Of a stretch of DNA of 33,577 bases, positions 14,782 through 20,383 are shown in pieces (position 1 is the first letter of the stretch; every line of letters begins with the position of its first letter). The stretch comes from a virus. The translations under genes and the position numbers were made by a program. The DNA lies in IMG/VR virus record IMGVR_UViG_3300010885_021350, positions 1 through 33,577 of that record; one strand, given 5' to 3'. The notes beneath the pieces were generated by a model. It had not been told where the DNA came from. It saw only the letters and a program-made list of their open reading frames with translations, and searched no databases.

Positions 14782-15645
14782 ATGGGAAATGGTAGCAAGA
14801 AAAAAAACGGGTTATGGGTTAAGTTAAGCGTAGATTTTTTTGATGATCCGAAGATTTTAGAAGCAGGTATAGAAGCGGAACTTTTGTTTGTTCGCGGCCT
14901 TGCTTGGGCGAAGCGTGACAACTCCGGTTTTGTTCCGCGTGGCGCGTTGATTCGTTTAGCGTTGGGTTTAACTGATTGTGATTCTGCTGTTGCTAATTTG
15001 TTGAAGTTCGGTCTTTGGGGTGAGGTTGATTCCGGTTATGAGATTCTCGCTTGGTCGTCGTGGCAAACCGATGCGGAAGTTTTATCGCGTCGTGCGGATG
15101 CCGGTTCTTTAGGTATGCACCGGCGTTGGCATAAAAATAGTTTTGTTGATGGTTGTTCTTTTTGTTCTGACGAATATCAAACCGATAACAAGTGTTATGA
15201 AAGTGCTATACCAGAGAAAGAGAAAGAGACTGTGTTACAAGATAATGACTTCAACGCTTTTTGGAGTCGTTATCCGAAGAAGGTTGCGAAGGCCGATGCG
15301 CGTAAAGCGTGGAAGCAGACTTCTAAAAGCAGGCCGGATCAAGAAGTGTTGATGGGTTGTCTCGCGTTGGCCTGTTTGAAATGGTTAGGAACCGAAGCGA
15401 AGTTCATTCCATTCCCTGCAACGTGGCTTCGTAGCGAGCGTTGGAATGATGAGATTGAGCCTTCTACTGCTATTAGCGGTGAGCAATCCCTGTCCCTTAA
15501 CCTTTCACGCGTGGTTGAGGTTCTCGCGCCTCTCCGGCAGTTAGGGGCGGCGGATAGTGAAATTGAGTATGTTTTGAGCGATTTTGATGAGGAATCTAGG
15601 CTTTTTGGGTGGGATTTCTTCCGTACGGGGAATATCCCTAAGTAA
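14782..15645 (+). CDS. Phage replication protein (DnaD/replisome-organiser-like)
   Basis: I choose ATG 14782 because a perfect SD (GGAGGT) lies 7 nt upstream; 14767 is also in frame but the SD would lie inside it. The 287-residue protein has an N-terminal winged-helix-like domain (VKLSVDFFDDPKILEAG) and a C-terminal region FNAFWSRYPKKVAKADARKAW ... FIPFPATWLRSERWNDE. The second pattern is common at the ends of phage replication-initiation and helicase-loader proteins. It would recruit the host helicase to the phage origin. No origin is identified. The promoter for 15684 begins at its stop codon. Confidence 0.7.
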   Translation: MGNGSKKKNGLWVKLSVDFFDDPKILEAGIEAELLFVRGLAWAKRDNSGFVPRGALIRLALGLTDCDSAVANLLKFGLWGEVDSGYEILAWSSWQTDAEVLSRRADAGSLGMHRRWHKNSFVDGCSFCSDEYQTDNKCYESAIPEKEKETVLQDNDFNAFWSRYPKKVAKADARKAWKQTSKSRPDQEVLMGCLALACLKWLGTEAKFIPFPATWLRSERWNDEIEPSTAISGEQSLSLNLSRVVEVLAPLRQLGAADSEIEYVLSDFDEESRLFGWDFFRTGNIPK

Positions 15646-15648
15646 GAC

Positions 15649-15677
15649 TTTACTTTTCCATAAAGGCCGGTTATGAT
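15649..15677 (+). promoter_or_regulatory. Leaderless-type promoter for the 15684 operon
   Basis: -35 TTTACT (15649-15654), 17-nt spacer, -10 TATGAT (15672-15677), then 6 nt to the ATG at 15684. AAGT-AAG-ACTT (15640-15650) overlaps the -35 and the stop codon of the replication gene. The promoter is nearly identical to those at 10419 and 10316. Confidence 0.7.
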
Positions 15678-15683
15678 TGCTAT

Positions 15684-15890
15684 ATGGAAACAAACACAAC
15701 TCAACTTCATAACTGCCCACAAAAAGGATTTCTTACCTACTTGAAGCCAAACGGCAAGAACGCAACTAGAGAAGGATACTTTTACATTGACGGCGAAATT
15801 GTTGTCAACGCAAGGTACAAACAACAGATCGGAAAATCTTTTTGTTTAGTTGGTGCAGTTCAAAAGTTTACCGCAAAGGTGGGCAAGTAA
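15684..15890 (+). CDS. Leaderless small protein, paralogue of 10801 product
   Basis: This 68-residue protein begins METNTTQLHNCPQKG at the predicted transcription start and has no SD. After METNTT it resembles the product of 10801 (EGYFYI, VVNARYK, FCLVGAVQKF). METNTT is shared with 10454 although the rest of that protein differs, so the N-terminus seems to come with the promoter. It ends in a TAATG overlap with the next gene. Confidence 0.6.
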   Translation: METNTTQLHNCPQKGFLTYLKPNGKNATREGYFYIDGEIVVNARYKQQIGKSFCLVGAVQKFTAKVGK

Positions 15891-16225
15891 TGAAAAACAC
15901 CACAAACAAATCAAAATCACCAAGTAACCAAAAGGAAAACAACACCATGAAAAAACAACGGATGATCCGAAACCATTATGGATGGATGACCGCCGAAGCA
16001 GACTTTGCGATCATTCTAGAAAGCCGAGGTCATTGGTCTGTACGTCCAATGACCGCCGAAGGCATTGACTGGAATAATTTTGAACTTACGAGCCACGTTT
16101 GGGGCGGAGTCAAGCAAGACGCGATAGACGAAATTGAACATTTGCGGAAGAAAAAACAAGCAACAAAAACAGATGAAGCCTTCACGGTTGTTTCATCTTT
16201 CATCTTGAAAGGGGTCGCGTCGTGA
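15890..16225 (+). CDS. Hypothetical protein
   Basis: The ATG at 15890 overlaps the previous stop. A second in-frame ATG at 15947 has its own SD (AAAGGA) and would remove a polar Lys/Asn/Ser-rich leader. The first start gives 111 residues, the second 92. The body has WMTAEADFAIILESRGHWS and NFELTSHVWGGVKQDAIDEI, then a basic helix (RKKKQATK). The end is a hydrophobic-polar segment (TVVSSFILKGVAS). No family is known to me. Confidence 0.5.
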   Translation: MKNTTNKSKSPSNQKENNTMKKQRMIRNHYGWMTAEADFAIILESRGHWSVRPMTAEGIDWNNFELTSHVWGGVKQDAIDEIEHLRKKKQATKTDEAFTVVSSFILKGVAS

Positions 16226-16473
16226 TTGCCGCCGCACAAAGTATTTCAATTCTTTGGATACCAATTATCGTCTTACCGATGTCTATCGGTTGGGTATGCG
16301 CCAACTTGCAAAACAGGGAAGAACAAAACGACTACGAAGAAAGCCTGAAAAAGCGCATACGTCGCGAGCGAATCCTTGCCGACGAACTTGCTGACGCTTT
16401 ATATTTTCGCGGCGTAAAACGTTTTGAAGAATCAGCGTTAAATCGCTACGAGGAAGCAAGGGGCAGGCAATGA
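16222..16473 (+). CDS. Membrane-anchored helical protein, GTG start
   Basis: This 83-residue protein starts at a GTG overlapping the previous stop (GTGA). Residues 5-28 are hydrophobic (QSISILWIPIIVLPMSIGWV), followed by a charged, probably coiled-coil cytoplasmic helix (DYEESLKKRIRRERILADEL) and a polar end. It is a single-pass inner-membrane protein with a soluble C-terminal domain. No catalytic residues are obvious; a host-membrane-directed role is possible. Confidence 0.55.
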   Translation: MIAAAQSISILWIPIIVLPMSIGWVCANLQNREEQNDYEESLKKRIRRERILADELADALYFRGVKRFEESALNRYEEARGRQ

Positions 16474-16619
16474 ACCACAATGAAAACGCCGCGCCGGAAA
16501 TAATTCAATTTCCTGAACGGCAACAAAAAGATTCACGAGAAACCGGCGAGGCGGCCGTAATTGTTTTGCATGAGTGGCGACACCGTAATCATCCATCGGT
16601 GGTTCGTGATGAACGATGA
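16470..16619 (+). CDS. 49-residue hypothetical protein
   Basis: The ATGA at 16470 overlaps the previous stop. The product begins MNHNENAAPEIIQFPERQQ and ends VLHEWRHRNHPSVVRDER. It is polar and has no membrane segment, and is too short for a family assignment. Its last 11 nt overlap the next gene. Its reality is supported only by its position between coupled genes. Confidence 0.4.
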   Translation: MNHNENAAPEIIQFPERQQKDSRETGEAAVIVLHEWRHRNHPSVVRDER

Positions 16620-16890
16620 CATTGTGACCGAATTACGAAACATAAGTATTTCTACCGAATGGGTCAAACTTCGTGACTGGACAACAATCACGACGGAAGC
16701 CGCTGACGAGATTGAACGCTTACGAGTCAAATGCAAACAATGGGAACGTGTAGCAGAAATCTATCGCGACCTACATGACGAGCAAGCAGGCCGGTACGCG
16801 CGTGAAGATTGTACTTGCTACGGATGTAAAGCATACGCACAAGAATTAAAAAGAGAGAAGGCGTTGCCTTGGCTAATGAAACAAATCTAG
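16609..16890 (+). CDS. Hypothetical helical protein with Cys cluster
   Basis: ATG 16609 gives 93 residues; an in-frame ATG at 16561 would overlap the previous gene by 59 nt. The protein begins MNDDIVTELRNISISTEW, continues with EAADEIERLRVKCKQWERVA (heptad-like), and has CTCYGCKAYAQELKRE near the end, a possible metal site with Cys in a C-x-C-x2-C pattern. The N-terminal region is of the type seen in short phage proteins that pair helix with Cys cluster. No function is known. Confidence 0.5.
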   Translation: MNDDIVTELRNISISTEWVKLRDWTTITTEAADEIERLRVKCKQWERVAEIYRDLHDEQAGRYAREDCTCYGCKAYAQELKREKALPWLMKQI

Positions 16891-17270
16891 AGATGACGCG
16901 AACCACTATCGCGGAACTAAATAAAGAGTTAGCGCGAGCCTTCAATCAAATAGAACAACTGAACGCAGTAATTACAGAAATACAAAATAGGGAACCGAAT
17001 ATGTCTGAACTTGATTTGATGCAACGATTCAAACTTGCACCGGTGCAAGAACCGAAACTTTCATGGACGATTGAATGGCGGCCAAAAGAACGCATCATTG
17101 AAGTCATCTTCAACGGGCAAGAGTGGACAGAACCAACACGAGTGTGGCTTTACAACAGCGTATTAGGCGATCTGTTTCTTTTGTTATGTGATGAGAAACT
17201 TTTATGGAAAACACAAACAAGTAACGTTTACAGTTGGCATTTGCCTAAAGGCATTCAAGGAGACGGGTGA
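16869..17270 (+). CDS. Hypothetical protein, probable TTG start
   Basis: TTG 16869 is favoured because AGAGAAGG ends 7 nt before it; ATG at 16893, after the previous stop, is the alternative. The 133-residue protein has a helical, Glu/Gln-rich N-terminus (ELNKELARAFNQIEQLNAVI) and a strand-rich C-terminal domain (KLSWTIEWRPKERIIEVIFN, then PTRVWLYNSVLGDLF). No family is recognised. It ends with a TGATG overlap after a strong SD (AAGGAG). Confidence 0.5.
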   Translation: MANETNLEMTRTTIAELNKELARAFNQIEQLNAVITEIQNREPNMSELDLMQRFKLAPVQEPKLSWTIEWRPKERIIEVIFNGQEWTEPTRVWLYNSVLGDLFLLLCDEKLLWKTQTSNVYSWHLPKGIQGDG

Positions 17271-17307
17271 TGGCCTTTTCGCGCCGGAAGCAATATGATG
17301 CGGAATC

Positions 17308-17430
17308 ATGGATCATCAAACGTGCGACAACTGCGGCGGTTCCGGCGATACTTCGCAGTATGATGACTCGTACCGTCAATGCACCGAATGTTGGGGCAAA
17401 GGTTGGGTTTTAGCCGATGAAGATTCTTGA
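17308..17430 (+). CDS. 40-residue zinc-finger protein (DnaJ-type CxxCxGxG)
   Basis: The product MDHQTCDNCGGSG ... CTECWGKGWVL has two CxxCxGxG repeats (Cys6/Cys9 and Cys25/Cys28 by count), the zinc-binding unit of DnaJ, common in small phage proteins. Such units bind unfolded protein or nucleic acid. Only a weak SD precedes it; the strong SD AAGGAG instead serves an ATG at 17270 in a different frame, which runs to 17413. The motif makes this frame the convincing one, and it overlaps the next gene by 14 nt. Confidence 0.6.
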   Translation: MDHQTCDNCGGSGDTSQYDDSYRQCTECWGKGWVLADEDS

Positions 17431-17581
17431 TACTCTCGCGTTCGCTTATATAACTTTATTTTCTATTTTTCTTTGGAAAAGTGTTTGGGAACATGAAGAA
17501 CGTAGGTCGTTGGTTATAAGCGGAACAACTGTTATCGTGTTACTTATGTTAGCCGCACTTAGGCTTTACATATTTCACTAA
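17417..17581 (+). CDS. 54-residue two-span membrane protein
   Basis: The protein has two hydrophobic segments: residues 7-20 (AFAYITLFSIFLW) and about 32-50 (LVISGTTVIVLLMLAALRL), joined by a charged turn (EHEERR). The ATG lies in the end of the zinc-finger gene. No obvious SD is seen. Membrane topology is clear, function is not; it might affect superinfection or the host envelope. Confidence 0.5.
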   Translation: MKILDTLAFAYITLFSIFLWKSVWEHEERRSLVISGTTVIVLLMLAALRLYIFH

Positions 17582-17594
17582 CAAAGGATGGGCA

Positions 17595-17825
17595 ATGTAC
17601 GATGAACACCAAGCGCAGACAGAACTGCGCGAACTACAACAAACCGTAGCGCAACTTAGAAAACAGTTAGCGCAAGAAACAGAACTATGCGATTTACAAA
17701 ACCATTGCATTAAAGCATTAGCAAAAGATTTCATAATCAAAGACATAGATCCACGCACCGATGATTTACTTCGCGAAGTAATGACAGAGTATAGAAACAT
17801 GAGAACATACAATGACCCCGAATAA
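17595..17825 (+). CDS. Small coiled-coil protein
   Basis: This 76-residue protein has a good SD (AAAGGA, 6 nt before the ATG). Residues 5-38 are a probable coiled coil (QTELRELQQTVAQLRKQLAQ) and the rest is helical and acidic (DFIIKDIDPRTDDLLREV). It overlaps the XRE gene by 14 nt, so the two may be expressed in a fixed ratio. It could be a partner of the repressor-like protein; this is not demonstrable here. Confidence 0.5.
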   Translation: MYDEHQAQTELRELQQTVAQLRKQLAQETELCDLQNHCIKALAKDFIIKDIDPRTDDLLREVMTEYRNMRTYNDPE

Positions 17826-18054
17826 TTTCCCAAACGCTTTCAAAGAGAATCGCGTTGCCGCCAAACTCACACAACGTTTTATCGCGGAACAGTTACAAGT
17901 ATCACAAACTGCGGTTTACTTATGGGAATCCGGCAGGGCTATCCCATCTCTTGCTAATCTCGTATCACTAGAACGGCTCTTTGGCGTTCAACAAGGCGAA
18001 CTCTTAATTGCGGCCGCCTATCCCGTATTGTCCGGCGAAAGAGGCACAAACTGA
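17812..18054 (+). CDS. XRE-family helix-turn-helix regulator
   Basis: This 80-residue protein has a clear Cro/CI-type helix-turn-helix: FKENRVAAKLTQRFIAEQLQ, SQTAVYLWESGRAIPS, then LANLVSLERLFGV. Such proteins bind short palindromic operators as dimers. It is the best candidate to bind the two CACTTAT-N3-ATAAGTG palindromes (10379, 18552). It overlaps the upstream coiled-coil gene, and its stop overlaps the CTG start of the lysozyme gene. Whether it represses or activates cannot be told. Confidence 0.75.
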   Translation: MTPNNFPNAFKENRVAAKLTQRFIAEQLQVSQTAVYLWESGRAIPSLANLVSLERLFGVQQGELLIAAAYPVLSGERGTN

Positions 18055-18497
18055 AGAAGATTATTGCGATACTCATATTGGTGGGATTCACATTAGTTCC
18101 GCACGATTGGGTGTTAGCGAAATCTTCAACTGATGTTCCTGCTTGGGTAGAGGTGCGTGTTGATTCCGGTATGCGTTGCGAAAAGTTTGAACCAATGTTC
18201 CGCAAAATGGATCTTCCGGTGAAAGCGTTTTCGTATATCGCGTATCGTGAATCACATTGCGCCGTTACGGCTGTAAACGCGCGTTTTGATAAGCACGGAA
18301 AAATGATTTGGGCTTTGAATCGGAATGGCACGTATGACAGCGGCCTGCTTCAAATCAACTCGTCATGGAAAACGGTTACGAAGGAAACTTGCGGCGCGAA
18401 GAAATGGGATAGAAGCCTGTTGTTAGATCCGCGTTGCAACGTCGCGGTAGCGCGAGTTCTTTTCCTAGAGTCCGGCCTAAGGCCTTGGGGCTTCTGA
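18051..18497 (+). CDS. Exported lysozyme-like / lytic transglycosylase, probable CTG start
   Basis: From CTG 18051 (overlapping the XRE stop as CTGA) the product begins MKKIIAILILVGFTLVPHDW, a proper signal peptide with cleavage near VLA at residue 23. A TTG at 18078 is an alternative but removes the basic start of the signal. AGAGG lies 7 nt upstream of the CTG. The mature part has FSYIAYRESHC (Glu67 as catalytic candidate), DSGLLQINSSW and LDPRCNVAVARVLF, the pattern of goose-lysozyme/SLT-type glycan-cleaving enzymes in actinophages. Four Cys may form disulfides. It would cleave peptidoglycan glycan strands outside the membrane, complementing the M15 endolysin. Confidence 0.7.
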   Translation: MKKIIAILILVGFTLVPHDWVLAKSSTDVPAWVEVRVDSGMRCEKFEPMFRKMDLPVKAFSYIAYRESHCAVTAVNARFDKHGKMIWALNRNGTYDSGLLQINSSWKTVTKETCGAKKWDRSLLLDPRCNVAVARVLFLESGLRPWGF

Positions 18498-18551
18498 TTT
18501 TCGGTTTTTTTAGGTGACTGTCTAGAAACTTTTTTTAAGATTTCTTTATTT

Positions 18552-18568
18552 CACTTATTCTATAAGTG
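18552..18568. promoter_or_regulatory. 17-bp palindromic operator, copy 2
   Basis: CACTTAT-TCT-ATAAGTG repeats the arms of 10379-10395 exactly with a different 3-nt centre. It lies about 63 nt upstream of the predicted start at 18623, close to the distance of copy 1 from 10454. The 55 nt between the preceding stop and this site contain only T-rich sequence. Confidence 0.6.
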
Positions 18569-18610
18569 TTTCCGACGGTGCCATAAATGGCGATAACTCT
18601 AAGAGACGGT

Positions 18611-18616
18611 TATAGT
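18611..18616 (+). promoter_or_regulatory. Putative -10 element, leaderless-type
   Basis: ACGGT-TATAGT lies exactly 6 nt before ATGGAAC at 18623, echoing ACGGT-TATGAT 6 nt before ATGGAAAC at 10454. The -35 position for a 17-nt spacer (18588-18593, TGGCGA) is weak. A factor bound at 18552-18568 may compensate. Confidence 0.45.
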
Positions 18617-18622
18617 TATCTC

Positions 18623-19048
18623 ATGGAACAAGCCATTACCCAAGGAGAAACAATGAATACATTACAAGCAAACATCGCAACCGCCGTCGCCGGAGAATAC
18701 ACATCGGTAGGCCGCTTTACTAACGCAATTCTAGAAGGATTCAGCCTTGAAGACGACAGCGCAGAGGATCGCATCGCTTCACAACTCGCGAACGAAATTC
18801 ACGCATGGGCAACTAATCGCGACTACCTCGTAAAAGCATTAGAGAACAGTTCACGCGAAGCACTCCGCCTCGTAGAACAAATTAAAACGAACTACACCAT
18901 CAACATTTCTACTGACTGGCGTATCGCGGAATACCACGAACAATGCACAGTTAATGAAAAAGTTATTTCTAACCTCTGCTACGTCGCCGGAGTAAACCGC
19001 GACCAAGTTCAAGCAATCTTCGCAACCGTCACCAAAATCCGTTTCTAA
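18623..19048 (+). CDS. Hypothetical helical protein, leaderless or SD start
   Basis: Two in-frame starts: ATG 18623 at the predicted transcription start (141 residues) and ATG 18653 with a strong SD (AAGGAG, then AAACA; 131 residues). An ATG at 18587 is further upstream but lies before the predicted promoter start. The protein (from the second start MNTLQANIATAVAGEYTSVG) is mostly helical with acidic middle (EDDSAEDRIASQLANE). It ends TNYTINISTDWRIAEYHEQC and VNRDQVQAIFATV. No family is known to me. Confidence 0.55.
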   Translation: MEQAITQGETMNTLQANIATAVAGEYTSVGRFTNAILEGFSLEDDSAEDRIASQLANEIHAWATNRDYLVKALENSSREALRLVEQIKTNYTINISTDWRIAEYHEQCTVNEKVISNLCYVAGVNRDQVQAIFATVTKIRF

Positions 19049-19078
19049 ACAATCAACCAACTACAAAAAGGAAACACA

Positions 19079-19309
19079 ATGAACACCACACAATTCCCAG
19101 ACACATACGTAAGTATCCCAAACACCATCGCTCAACTTAACGCACTCATCAAAAAAGCAGAATGGATGAAAGAAGAAGCATCACGAATGAGCAGACTTAT
19201 CAACGACGGGAAACCCGAAGAAACAATCAAGGATTCAATGCTTCGCGCAAACGACTTTGATGACCTCAATAATTTTGTCCGCGAAGCCTTCAACCACTAC
19301 ACACGATAA
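19079..19309 (+). CDS. Hypothetical helical protein
   Basis: This 76-residue protein has a good SD (AAAAGGAAACACA before ATG). It is helical and charged, with TIAQLNALIKKAEWMKEEAS at residues 16-35, and ends DFDDLNNFVREAFNHYTR. It lies 30 nt after the preceding gene and shares with its neighbours the A-rich AAAAGGAAA-type start region. No domain is recognised. Confidence 0.5.
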   Translation: MNTTQFPDTYVSIPNTIAQLNALIKKAEWMKEEASRMSRLINDGKPEETIKDSMLRANDFDDLNNFVREAFNHYTR

Positions 19310-19329
19310 TCAAGAAAAGGAAAAACACT

Positions 19330-19704
19330 ATGAACGAAACCACTACACCGGCCTTCACTCAAATTATGGAAGGTGACGTTCTCATATCAACTTGGGGATA
19401 CGACCAAACAAACGTCAATTTCTACATGGTGACACGCCGCACCGCAAAACAAGTAACGCTTCAACGCCTTGGGAACGCAGTTGTGCGGCAGGAACATTTC
19501 CTAGCCGAATCAGTTGTGCCGAACTTTGAGCCATACTCCATATACGCACTTGATCCGGAAACCGGCGAGCGCGTGTTGGCCGTGATGGGGCCAATTCGCC
19601 GCGCTGTCAAAACATACCGTGACGAAGAATATGTCAACGTAAGCGATCACTCATCAGCAAGACTATGGAAAGGAAATTCAGTTCTCCAAACCCATACTCA
19701 CTAA
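19330..19704 (+). CDS. Hypothetical conserved-looking protein
   Basis: This 124-residue protein has AAAAGGAAAAACACT before ATG. EGDVLISTWGYDQTNVNFYM followed by VTRRTAKQVTLQRL is a pattern I associate with small actinophage proteins of unknown function (DILVSSWGYDQTNVDFYE-like). The rest has NVSDHSSARLWKGNSV near the end. It is strand-rich and probably a small beta-barrel. It is the last gene before a terminator and the modification module. Confidence 0.55.
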   Translation: MNETTTPAFTQIMEGDVLISTWGYDQTNVNFYMVTRRTAKQVTLQRLGNAVVRQEHFLAESVVPNFEPYSIYALDPETGERVLAVMGPIRRAVKTYRDEEYVNVSDHSSARLWKGNSVLQTHTH

Positions 19705-19720
19705 TTGAATCTTGCTTCCG

Positions 19721-19753
19721 AATACCCTGCCGTACCCTCTGCGGCAGGGTATT
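19721..19753 (+). terminator. Rho-independent-type terminator
   Basis: A perfect 12-bp stem (AATACCCTGCCG with CGGCAGGGTATT) around a 9-nt loop is followed by TGCATTT. It lies 17 nt after the stop of the preceding gene and ends the early small-gene block before the modification operon. Confidence 0.65.
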
Positions 19754-19765
19754 TGCATTTCCGGC

Positions 19766-19803
19766 GAGTAGTGGCGGCCAACACCGAATCGCCACCACTA
19801 CTC
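19766..19803. promoter_or_regulatory. Second hairpin after the terminator
   Basis: GAGTA-GTGGCG pairs with CGCCAC-CAC-TACTC with a 3-nt bulge, or GAGTAGTGG with CCACTACTC (9 bp). It has no T-run. It may insulate the next operon or be a processing site. The bases 19804-19843 show nothing else. Confidence 0.4.
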
Positions 19804-19843
19804 AAACCGAACTAGGGAAACAACGGTAGGAAAAACACCGTCA

Positions 19844-19872
19844 TTTGCATCGTACACGGGAACTGATACCAT
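19844..19872 (+). promoter_or_regulatory. Possible promoter for the modification operon
   Basis: TTTGCA (19844-19849), a 17-nt spacer, and TACCAT (19867-19872), 7 nt before the ATG at 19880. Spacing fits a leaderless promoter, but both hexamers are poor matches. A promoter is needed after the terminator, so this is the best visible candidate. Confidence 0.3.
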
Positions 19873-19879
19873 CAGCAAC

Positions 19880-20383
19880 ATGATCATGATGGGAACAGAA
19901 ACAATCAACCTAACCAAAATCAAGCCGCACCCCAAGAACGTTCGCCAAGGCGACATAGGGGCAATAAGCGAATCGCTAGAACGTCACGGCCAATACCGGC
20001 CAATCGTCGCACAAAAATCCTCAGGGCATATACTCGCCGGAAACCACACTTATAAAGCCGCGAAACTACTTGGATGGAAACAAATAGAAGTCACGTGGGT
20101 TGACGTAAACGATGACGAAGCATTACGAATCCTGCTAGTAGATAACCGCGCAAACGATCTAGCAAACTATAACGATCACGCTCTAAACGAAATACTTGTT
20201 GGCCTCATGCAAACAGAACAACAACTTGCAGGTACAGGCTTTGACGCAGATGACCTTGACCTACTCATCAAAGATTTAGATAACGCAACGGAATCTCCAA
20301 CAGAGTTTCCGTCATACGACGAAACAACCCCTACAGAACATGAATGCCCTAAATGCAACTATAGGTGGTCAGGCAAGTCGTGA
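19880..20383 (+). CDS. ParB/Srx-fold domain protein with C-terminal zinc ribbon
   Basis: This 167-residue protein has a ParB N-terminal-domain core: IKPHPKNVRQGDIGAISESL, ILAGNHTYKAAKLLGWKQIE (the GNHR-like box is GNHT) and LVDNRANDLANYND. This variant, with GTGFDADDLDLLI downstream, is typical of ParB-like proteins beside or fused to phage DNA methyltransferases. The end HECPKCNYRW looks like half a zinc ribbon. ParB/Srx folds bind nucleotides (CTP in ParB) or DNA. It overlaps the methyltransferase by GTGA, so both belong to a modification operon. Three ATG codons lie at its start; 19880 is chosen. Confidence 0.75.
   Translation: MIMMGTETINLTKIKPHPKNVRQGDIGAISESLERHGQYRPIVAQKSSGHILAGNHTYKAAKLLGWKQIEVTWVDVNDDEALRILLVDNRANDLANYNDHALNEILVGLMQTEQQLAGTGFDADDLDLLIKDLDNATESPTEFPSYDETTPTEHECPKCNYRWSGKS

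Noticed and set aside
15339-15824. Minus-strand frame of 161 codons over the replication gene and promoter
   Set aside because: It crosses the conserved promoter and the replication protein motif region; no SD and no recognisable domain.
17294-17299. TATGAT before the zinc-finger gene as a fourth leaderless promoter
   Set aside because: It is 8 nt from the ATG instead of 6 and the matching -35 position (TGGCCT) does not fit; it also lies in the middle of coupled genes.
19705-19879. tRNA gene in the intergenic region
   Set aside because: The dyads form a terminator and a second long hairpin; no cloverleaf, anticodon arm or T-loop is seen.
20365-20379. Upstream GTG for the methyltransferase
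   Set aside because: GTG 20380 makes a 4-nt GTGA overlap, the prevailing style in this genome; the extra residues show no motif.
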